A stretch of DNA of 44,147 bases from SFLA01 sp045595165 (GTDB lineage: Bacteria > Bacillota > Clostridia > Oscillospirales > CAG-382), in assembly GCA_045595165.1 (NCBI GenBank), contig JAZNZY010000034.1, positions 1 to 44,147 of the forward strand, in the 5' to 3' direction. Shown here piece after piece: positions 1 to 6,900 of the stretch. Numbering within the stretch: the first letter of the stretch is position 1; each line of letters starts with the position of its first letter. A program made the position numbers and the translations under genes. The notes beneath the pieces are model-generated. The model was given only the letters and a program-made list of their open reading frames with translations. It was not told where the DNA came from and did not search any database.

Positions 1-993
1 AACAGGAAACTTAAAATCAATCCCCAAGTCTTTTCTAAATCCGATATAGAAGACTCGTTTTCTCTCCTGAGCAACACCGTAATCTTTAGCATTTACCAAT
101 GTAATTGAAACATCATATCCGCATTCTTCAAACATTGATACTATGTTTTTTACCGCCTCAGAATGTCTATTTGCAAGCATTCCACTTACATTCTCTGCAA
201 GGAAAAATTTCGGCTGTTTATCTTTCAGGATTCTAATATACTCGAAGAATAACTGTCCACGTGCATCATCAATTCCTCGCAAAGAACCTGCCTCAGACCA
301 GCTTTGGCATGGGGGACCTCCGATAATACCGTCTATATTGTCCGGAAAATCTTCCTCTTTTATATTTCGTATATCACCTTTGATTAGTTTTGTATCGGGA
401 TGATTTGCTTCAAAGGTCTCCCAAATAGTTTTATCAAACTCGTTCGCGATAGGAATTACAAATCCCGCTTTTTCAAAACCTAAGTCAAGACCACCGCAAC
501 CCGTAAACAAACTAATCAGTGTCATTCTTTTTGCCCCTTGTCTTCTGTTTTCCATATGCTGCAAAATTGCCAACGCAGTATTCTTAACATGCGGTTTTAT
601 ATCATTTTCTTTGAGTTCCTCACAAGAAAACCATTTAAACTCCTTGCTTTCTCCAATTTCGGGACAAGGAATAGTTTCTGTTGTTTCGGCTATATAAATA
701 AAATCAAAGAAATTTTCGTCTCCGCCGATGCCCTCATGCAACAAACAGAACGGTGCGGGAATTCTTTTTACTCGAGCCAATTCAATAGAAGGAGCTATCT
801 CGGTTTCGACTAATTTAACATCTAATCCAGATTCTTCTTTTGCTTCTCTGATAGCTGCTTCGTGTGGGAACTCATCCACTTCTACATGCCCACCGAGCGG
901 GAACCATGTTTTATATTTCTTGTGTTGGTGCAATAAAACCTTATCATTATTAACCACATATACAGTTACGGTTATTGACTTGTTATAATTCAT
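1..993 (-). CDS. Nudix hydrolase fused in frame to a C5-cytosine DNA methyltransferase (3' end beyond window)
   Basis: The reading frame is open from ATG at 993 to the left edge, giving 331 residues without a stop. Residues 1-156 are a Nudix domain with a perfect Nudix box at 35-57 (G35, E41, R49-E50, E53-E54, G56). Residues 157-331 are the N-terminal half of a C5-cytosine methyltransferase: motif I (FTGCGG, 163-168), the catalytic PPCQ loop (C229), ENV (267-269) and the QxRxR motif (309-313). The target-recognition domain and motifs IX-X lie outside the window. The joint at residue 157 is an ATG preceded by AAGGGG with 8-nt spacing, so a free methyltransferase could also be made from base 525. 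The gene starts 15 bp after the XRE gene, so the two form an operon. Role inferred: modification enzyme of a restriction-modification system; the job of the Nudix part is unknown. Confidence 0.9.
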   Translation of the reverse strand, partial: MNYNKSITVTVYVVNNDKVLLHQHKKYKTWFPLGGHVEVDEFPHEAAIREAKEESGLDVKLVETEIAPSIELARVKRIPAPFCLLHEGIGGDENFFDFIYIAETTETIPCPEIGESKEFKWFSCEELKENDIKPHVKNTALAILQHMENRRQGAKRMTLISLFTGCGGLDLGFEKAGFVIPIANEFDKTIWETFEANHPDTKLIKGDIRNIKEEDFPDNIDGIIGGPPCQSWSEAGSLRGIDDARGQLFFEYIRILKDKQPKFFLAENVSGMLANRHSEAVKNIVSMFEECGYDVSITLVNAKDYGVAQERKRVFYIGFRKDLGIDFKFPV

Positions 994-1008
994 TTCTTTT
1001 GACCCTCT

Positions 1009-1221
1009 TTACTTCTGTTCAGGAACAATTTCCATGATCTCATCGACAGTGCAACCAAGTGCCGAGCATATCTTCACAAGCACATCGCTCGACACCACGG
1101 CGCCGTCTTTGCCCATCTTGGTAATGGTGGCGATGCTGATGCCGGCTTTTTCGGCGAGTTCTTTCTTTTTCATATCGCGGTCGATCAGAAGTTTAAAGAG
1201 TTTCTTATAGCTTGCAGCCAT
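1009..1221 (-). CDS. Small XRE-family helix-turn-helix regulator
   Basis: This 70-residue protein is a single HTH_3 domain, with the helix-turn-helix around KKELAEKAGISIATITK and the usual C-terminal phrase on the second half (ALGCTVDEIMEI). I start it at ATG 1221 because GAGGTG lies 7 nt upstream; an ATG five codons earlier overlaps that ribosome site. A promoter lies at 1274-1302, and the Nudix-methyltransferase gene follows after 15 bp. Its size and place resemble controller (C) proteins of restriction-modification systems, which regulate their own operon. That role is inferred from context. Such small XRE proteins are common elsewhere too. Confidence 0.85.
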   Translation of the reverse strand: MAASYKKLFKLLIDRDMKKKELAEKAGISIATITKMGKDGAVVSSDVLVKICSALGCTVDEIMEIVPEQK

Positions 1222-1273
1222 TGTATGACACCTCATAAATTAAAATATAATCATAGCATTTTAGCATAGATTC

Positions 1274-1302
1274 ATTATAGCACAAATTGCGGCAAATTAC
1301 AA
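1274..1302 (-). promoter_or_regulatory. Promoter of the XRE / Nudix-methyltransferase operon
   Basis: TTGTAA (1297-1302), a 17-bp spacer and TATAAT (1274-1279) stand about 50 bp before the XRE start. The bases just upstream of the -10 box resemble those of the two other cassette promoters at 3201 and 8399. Confidence 0.7.
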
Positions 1303-1374
1303 TAGATTTCGACGGAGAAATCCTGCGATATCAGCATTTTTCGTTTTTTCGTCACAGTTTTCTGCGTGTCTATT

Positions 1375-1402
1375 CTTTGTCTACTGCGGGGCAATGATTG
1401 AC
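1375..1402 (+). repeat. Island repeat R1
   Basis: One of five same-strand copies of a short repeat with core CTTTGTYTACTGC, then G-rich bases, CAA and TTGA. Copies: 1375, 3266, 3848, 8464 and 8574. This copy separates the XRE operon from the DUF262 cassette. It is followed by a hairpin (AAGCCGAT ... GTCGGCTT, about 1411-1450) with T-rich sequence on its right side, a possible terminator. Confidence 0.75.
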
Positions 1403-1489
1403 GGTATAGGAAAGCCGATGGGGTTACTTTTGATTCCTCGTCGGCTTTATTTTTTGTTTGCTGTAGTTTAATTATATTCCATGAAAAGG

Positions 1490-1518
1490 TCAACGCCATC
1501 GGAGTATCCGATGGCGTT
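1490..1518 (-). terminator. Terminator of the DUF262 gene
   Basis: A perfect 10-bp stem, CGCCATCGGA with TCCGATGGCG around a 3-nt loop, begins about 10 bp after the DUF262 stop. It is flanked by AA and TT, so it could work in both directions; the U-run on the minus strand is short. Confidence 0.7.
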
Positions 1519-1526
1519 TGGACAAT

Positions 1527-3155
1527 TTATTTAACAATATCTAAGTCATCAATAATTATTAATTGATTTTTTATTGCTGCTTGGATGGCTGAAAGACGTT
1601 TTTCAAAAAATGCGGAATAGTTGTCTTCAAAAACCCCATATTCATCAAAATCGCCTATAAGGTGGGTTTGCATAGTAGTGACTATTTCTGGATTACTTTT
1701 ATAATAACTACCCATATATTCGGAGGGCGCTTTGTCTTTGATTTCTCCCTTGTTAATAAAGCTATCCACGATCGTAATATTAGCAATGTGATTCACAAGG
1801 TTTTCAGGAATAAGCGGTTGATATTTCTTCATATAATTTTTCGGGAAAAAGTGATGGTAGTTTTTGCTATTACCTTGGCTCAACCAGTCATTATCGATAA
1901 CGACTTCGTTGTTATTCTTGAACGACTTTGGATGCTGGGAAGCAAGTAAGCAAAGTAATCCTTTGATTAATGCATTTCCGGTTGAGAAATAACCTTCTTT
2001 TTTGAGGAAATCATAAGAAATATCAACACCCTTTTCATAAGTTGGAATCTTACCTTCAAGAATCGGTGTGATAACATGCTCTACATCCTGTGCTAATTTA
2101 CTTTCCAAACCGTCAGAAAAACGATTTGAAAGAACGCATCTCCAAAAATAATTCTTCAATAATTGATTTTCATGTGCAGTTGGGCTTTTAGGATGCTTAT
2201 AAAAATAATACACAAACGGAACTAACAACCCATCATAGGGAAGCAATTTTGAGACGCGAACACCCATAGCACTCTTTATATAATCAATAGCAAGTGAAAA
2301 GCTATTGTCTACATCATCCCACGTATCAATAAACTGTTGTTTGCTAATGTCGTTCAGTATATGTTTTCTACTACAAACACCAGAAATACAGATTGCAGCC
2401 GCCTGCAAAACTGTCGCATCTGGAATCGTTTCGTATTCAATATCAGCCCAACGAGTCTTTTGGTTCTCTCGCTTTTCGTATAAATCAAAATTCTGTCTTT
2501 CGTCGTAGGTTTTTGCGCACATTATTTCAAATGTCGCCAATGCTTTACCACCGTTATTGACACGCGTAAAAATATCTGTTGCGACTTCTAAATCAGCATT
2601 TGATATTTCAATAATTGGAAATTGATATGTGGTAAATTTTTTCTGATAATCGAATATTTTTTCAATTATTTTAGGTTTGCTTCCGTATATCGAGAAAATG
2701 TCCGCAGGAGAATTACTCAAAAGCATAGTAATAGAGATGTAGTCCGTTGTTTGAAGTCCATCAACATTCATAACTACTATTTCTTGAGATTCATCTGCAT
2801 TCAAATTAATGAACAACTTGGAATAATCCGCTTTACCAATAATTGCCCCACTTAGACTCGCGTATATACTGGTAATTCGTTGCTGTCCATCCAACACATA
2901 GTAAACAGAATCGCCGGGTTTAGGTGTCGGCAAAGATATTCCACCAACATTTTTTATCGTTCGCAATCTTTCTTTCGTTTCCCACAAGATAAAAGACCCA
3001 ATGGGATAACCCTTAAGTATACTATCTAACAGTTTCGCAGCTTCCGCCTTGTTCCAAACGAAATCTCTTTGAAATTGAGGAATTAACATATTCCCCGTTT
3101 CAATTTTGCTCTTGAGCTGCTCGTACGTTAAGTGTGAAGGTTTTGATAATAACAT
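1527..3155 (-). CDS. GmrSD-type (DUF262) restriction endonuclease
   Basis: A protein of about 540 residues with the DUF262/ParB-like N-terminal domain: IPQFQRDFVW (28-37 counted from the ATG at 3164), YVLDGQQR (89-96) and FTRVNNGG (199-206). These are the nucleotide-binding motifs of GmrS-like proteins. The C-terminal part has YHHFFPK (436-442) and spaced Asn residues (N458, N462, N471), like the HNH-type DUF1524 nuclease of GmrD. Family knowledge: GmrSD and relatives cut modified phage DNA using NTP, so a single-chain type IV-like restriction role is likely. AAAGGG lies 9 nt before ATG 3155 but directly abuts ATG 3164, so 3155 is preferred. It has its own promoter and terminator. Confidence 0.88.
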   Translation of the reverse strand: MLLSKPSHLTYEQLKSKIETGNMLIPQFQRDFVWNKAEAAKLLDSILKGYPIGSFILWETKERLRTIKNVGGISLPTPKPGDSVYYVLDGQQRITSIYASLSGAIIGKADYSKLFINLNADESQEIVVMNVDGLQTTDYISITMLLSNSPADIFSIYGSKPKIIEKIFDYQKKFTTYQFPIIEISNADLEVATDIFTRVNNGGKALATFEIMCAKTYDERQNFDLYEKRENQKTRWADIEYETIPDATVLQAAAICISGVCSRKHILNDISKQQFIDTWDDVDNSFSLAIDYIKSAMGVRVSKLLPYDGLLVPFVYYFYKHPKSPTAHENQLLKNYFWRCVLSNRFSDGLESKLAQDVEHVITPILEGKIPTYEKGVDISYDFLKKEGYFSTGNALIKGLLCLLASQHPKSFKNNNEVVIDNDWLSQGNSKNYHHFFPKNYMKKYQPLIPENLVNHIANITIVDSFINKGEIKDKAPSEYMGSYYKSNPEIVTTMQTHLIGDFDEYGVFEDNYSAFFEKRLSAIQAAIKNQLIIIDDLDIVK

Positions 3156-3200
3156 TTCAGCCATCCCTTTCTCATTAGATTTCTTCAGCAGTTTTAAATT

Positions 3201-3229
3201 ATTATATCACAAAAACCGACATTTTTCAA
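3201..3229 (-). promoter_or_regulatory. Promoter of the DUF262 gene
   Basis: TTGAAA (3224-3229), 17 bp, TATAAT (3201-3206). The promoter and about 60 bp to its right align with the promoter region of the phosphoesterase-NACHT gene (8399 onward): the shared parts include TTATAYCACAAAA, TTTCAA, TGAAACA and CTTTGACAATYG, which lead into repeats R2 and R4. Confidence 0.8.
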
Positions 3230-3265
3230 TATGCCAATGAAACATATCTTTGACAATTGCCTTTT

Positions 3266-3293
3266 CTTTGTCTACTGCAGACCAACGGTTGAC
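3266..3293 (+). repeat. Island repeat R2
   Basis: Second copy of the CTTTGTYTACTGC repeat. It leads straight into unit A, just as R5 leads into unit B, and shares with R5 the variant ending CAACNGTTGAYATTTAT. Confidence 0.75.
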
Positions 3294-3315
3294 ATTTATT
3301 AAATTGCAAAAGGCC

Positions 3316-3503
3316 TTGACAAACCTCCGATTCAGAGTTAACATACACACGACAAAGCTCCCCCGAGATGAAATTCATCGTTTCGGGGGAGTATTCTCAC
3401 ATGGGGCCCCCGAAAATCGCAAGATTTTTGGGGAGAAATCTGACCACAGTTAATCCCACTTCCACGCACGGAGTACACGGAAACAGTGGGCACGAGAGGT
3501 CAG
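3316..3503 (+). ncRNA. Composite non-coding unit A (promoter, two hairpins, inverted-repeat element)
   Basis: A consensus promoter TTGACA (3316-3321), 17 bp, TAACAT (3339-3344) is followed at once by a hairpin (CTCCCCCGA ... TTCGGGGGAG, 3358-3391). Next comes a REP-like hairpin with a GCAA loop (3407-3433). Then follows an element opened by CTGACC (3440-3445) and CCCACT (3455-3460) and closed by AGTGGG (3485-3490) and GGTCAG (3498-3503). No reading frame is present. It aligns with unit B (8624-8774) in the promoter, the spacer (CYTCYGATTCAGAG) and the GACCACAGTTAATCCCACTT element. It could be a small RNA, an attenuator left from a lost gene, or a recombination site; the sequence does not decide. 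Confidence 0.5.
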
Positions 3504-3618
3504 GAGAGGGCTTAAAAATGATTAGAACGCATTAGAAACGATGCGAAAGCAGTAGAAACAAGGCTCGGACCTGCGTTTGGGACAGTGTCGAAAAATGATA
3601 AATTTTGACAAGGCAAAA

Positions 3619-3659
3619 AAGTGCGAAAAAGCCTTATTTTATGAGGTTTTTCGGCACTT
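3619..3659. other. Long hairpin of unknown role
   Basis: AAGTGC, AAAAA and CCT on the left pair with AGG, TTTTT and GCACTT on the right around a 9-nt AT-rich loop, with one bulge. No gene ends nearby that would need it as a terminator. Confidence 0.5.
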
Positions 3660-3696
3660 CAAAATTCATTCGAACCTGCCTCAAAATTCCCCGTTT

Positions 3697-3711
3697 GACC
3701 ACAGTTAATCC
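3697..3711 (+). repeat. GACCACAGTTAATCC direct repeat, left of the NACHT cassette
   Basis: This 15-bp sequence also occurs at 3442-3456 and 8711-8725 in the same orientation. The copies at 3697 and 8711 bracket the whole phosphoesterase-NACHT cassette. Confidence 0.75.
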
Positions 3712-3847
3712 ACTTCATTTTAAATGGCAAAATACCACTGAGATTTGTGCAACACCAACAAAACAAAAACTTTAGGCATATATATGCAAAATATATACTT
3801 GGCTTAATGGTTTCCTTTTTGACGATAGCCATCATTTGACTCTTTTT

Positions 3848-3875
3848 CTTTGTTTACTGCGGAGCAATGGTTGAC
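3848..3875 (+). repeat. Island repeat R3
   Basis: Third copy of the CTTTGTYTACTGC repeat, at the 3' side of the NACHT gene and next to its terminator. R1, R3 and R4 share the GCAAT-type variant and each is followed by a hairpin. Confidence 0.75.
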
Positions 3876-3909
3876 TCTGGCGCAGATTTCTCTGTACCGA
3901 TGAAAAAGA

Positions 3910-3950
3910 GAAAAGCCGAAGAGGAATTGTTTGATTCCTTTTCGGCTAAT
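3910..3950 (-). terminator. Terminator of the phosphoesterase-NACHT gene
   Basis: A 14-bp stem (AGCCGAAAAGGAAT paired with ATTCCTCTTCGGCT, one mismatch) with a 6-nt loop and a following TTTT tract, read on the minus strand, begins a few bases after the stop codon. Confidence 0.85.
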
Positions 3951-3954
3951 TTAA

Positions 3955-6900
3955 TTAGTAGTATTTTTTCACATCTTCAAGGATTGCCTTTGCTTCAAGT
4001 AGTGTTGTAGGGACATCAAGTAGCGATTTTCTCGCATGTTCAATTTCCTCTATTGTGTAATTGCAATACCGATAATTATCTTCGTGAACATCCACAGATG
4101 GACGGTGTCTCTTTATAATGTCGATAGTTTCTTTGTGTGCCGTCATTCCACAGTTCACAAAAGCTTTAGTTAGCGAGTTTCGAAGACTATGCCAATCATT
4201 ATCCTCGAACATAGGGTCAAATGCAGTTGTAAGAAGCACTTCAAGCTGCGGCAAAAACGCAGGATCGCGAATAGAACTTATCGCCGATGTCGGTCCGTCG
4301 ATATGAACACCTTTTCCTTCAGGGGGCTTTTTATCGCTCGTAACTTTTTTGACGTAATCACCCAGCGCAAGACCGCTACCGTATGTGATCAAATGCGCTT
4401 GCAATTGAATTGATTGAGTTTTCTCATATTCTCGTTCCATGGATTTGCGCAGTACTTCCCTTGGAATATCTTTGCAAACACCACTGATCTCGAGCAAAAG
4501 TTCTTCATCTGCTACAGGTAAGAGTTCACTTGCAACATACTCTGCGCCTAAAGTGTTATAAAGATATCGCCATGCAACTGAGCGTAGATACGTATCGGTT
4601 GAATCTTTACACATTTCAAAAGCATATTCCGCAAGCGAAGCATCCTTCGCTCTATCAAAATATTCAATGTGATCTTTTAACACCATGTCATGTACACATC
4701 GCTCAGCAACATTCTGTATCAAGCGAAGATTTAATTTATCTTTTGGGAGTTTCTGCTGCAAATACATATATTTGACCTGTTCGTTGTTTTTGTCAAAAAT
4801 ATATGCAGGCAACTCAGTTAGAACTAAAAATGTTGTTTCATCAAGCTGATAATCCAAATACCGAATAACTGACAATAATTCCGCAGTAAGAGGCTTTAGA
4901 GAAAATCCATCAGGATAGTATACTACACTATTTTCAAAACTCCAATCTTTCAGTATGTTAGCAGTTATTTCTGTTAGTCTTTCTTTTTCGTCCGAAGTTG
5001 GAACTACAGAAGATTTCTCGGACAAAAAGCGTGATGCGGACCGAATTACAAACCTATCCATGTCAATCCGGTCAAAGAATTCAGACACTTTCACATTGTA
5101 ACCAGAGTGATACATTGCCGTCTGAAGTCGTCGAATCGCAGAGTGATGATCCGCCCGAATATCCACTTCTAAGAGTTGATTTGTTGTTACGTCGGTATCA
5201 TCAATCGCATTAAGCAATTGGGAGGTTAACGATTTCCGTTTCTCTTCGTTAAAGAGGCATTCAAAATATTCCTGCGCGGCCTTTCGCTTCAACGCATCAT
5301 AATCAATGGGTGCCTTATACTCCGGAAGATCAATGCCGTCAATCCTCTTAATCAAATCGGAGTATTCCATATATTTCTTTTCGTCTCTAACGTACCAGAG
5401 AACAATCTCGCGAAATGCACGGTGCGACTTCAAACTACCATCTAAATACGAAGTTTTCAGATATTCAATTATGCTCGCATCCGCATACACCAGATCTGAT
5501 ATGTGTTGGGGTTCAACCTCGAATTGTTCCGCAGCTAATAGTGCCGCAGAATGCTGAGTGCCTGTTTCCACAAAAAACTTAACTATCGCGTTGGATGCCT
5601 TTGTGTTCCAAACTTTTGCGGACTCGAGATAAAACGATAATACTGAGGTAAACAGTTCTGTATAGCCATCTCTGTATAGAGCAACTGCAGATGCAATAGC
5701 AGCTGAGAGGACCTTATCTGCGTCATGAAAATCCGGATGCTTTTCTTGGGAAAACCATTTGAGAACACATGTAACGCTTTCAACGGTAGACATCTGCTTG
5801 AGGCAGTTTACCAATTCAAAAGATTCATTCATGACTCTGCGTTCATCATCGTTGCCTAACCTATATGCGATAAAGCTAATTCCAGACAAGCAGTATTCGA
5901 CATGCGAATTATGTTCCTTGGTTTCAAGCAAGTATTCGTATATTCCTAAGCGAATATAATCTTCATTAACATCACCGAACTTTTCAATCAATCGTCGTGT
6001 GGTTTCGGGGGTCTGAAGCTTATGTTGACAGAGTGCCAACATCGCCAGCCTGCAAACTGTTTTATGTGTGGCGGGATATTGTTCGCAACAATCCAGAAGG
6101 ATCTCGCGCGCCGCGTTTTTCTTGTCAAACAAAGAAGGATAGTGCCTCAAAAGATTAACCGCTGTGTACTGGGACACATAGTGTCGTGGTGTACTTATTC
6201 TGTCAAGCAATAACGAAAGAATTTCACTACTCTTAACAAAATGAGCTAACTCAGAAGCATCGAATAGATCATCATTAATATGAAGCCTCAATGTTTCGAA
6301 CTTATCGAATATCCGCTTGAATACTTCAACACGCAATTCCTCATTCAATCGATCTGGCTCAAATTTTACAAGAGCGGATGGGCTGTTTTCCACCATCCAA
6401 TCAATCAAGCTCCATCCAAGATCGAATCCTGTTAAGTACCCAAGCGTATTTACCCAATAAGGCTTGATGTTTGCTCCATCATAAAAAATGGGGATCACAA
6501 AATCTTTTGGCAAACGAGACAAGCACTTTGCAGCAAGATATTCACGGAAATTATTATGCGAAAACTTCCACCCCGCATTCTCACGCTTAAATAGTCCACT
6601 CTTCTTAAGTAGTTCTCTTTGAGAAGCGGTGAATAATGTTTGATATTCCTCTCTATCATCAAAAGATTGTCGATGCATCAACTGCATGGCAAGCGCTAAC
6701 ATTTCTAACGAAGAGAATAATTCAAGATATCTATCATCCAAATCTCCAGAAAACTTTTGATCATCAACATCAAATGTTTCGGCAATCAGTCTATCCATCA
6801 GTTGGTTCTTCGGTGGAAGATCATTATCTTTTGCGTAGATGCTTGCCAGTCTTACTAAATAAAATGGATTGAATAAAAGGTCGGAAACGCCCTTCGCATA

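Larger units (their letters stand above)
1222..1526. other. Non-coding spacer between XRE operon and DUF262 gene
   Basis: About 300 bp. It holds the XRE promoter, repeat R1, the R1-linked hairpin and the DUF262 terminator. An open frame on the minus strand (1275-1499) overlaps all of these and has no ribosome site, so I do not call it a gene. Confidence 0.7.
3165..3954. other. 790-bp non-coding region between the DUF262 and NACHT cassettes
   Basis: Contents from left to right: DUF262 promoter (3201-3229), repeat R2 (3266), composite unit A (3266-3503), a stretch with no recognised feature (3504-3618), a long hairpin (3619-3659), a second GACCACAGTT element (3697), repeat R3 (3848) and the terminator of the NACHT gene (3913-3947). 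No frame has a convincing ribosome site and coding pattern. Confidence 0.7.

Noticed and set aside
1275..1499. Minus-strand frame of 74 codons
   Set aside because: It overlaps a promoter, repeat R1 and a hairpin, and has no ribosome site.
3250..3453. Plus-strand frame of 67 codons
   Set aside because: It spans repeat R2, a promoter and two hairpins. The similar start of the R3 frame reflects the DNA repeat, since R1 and R4 break the frame.
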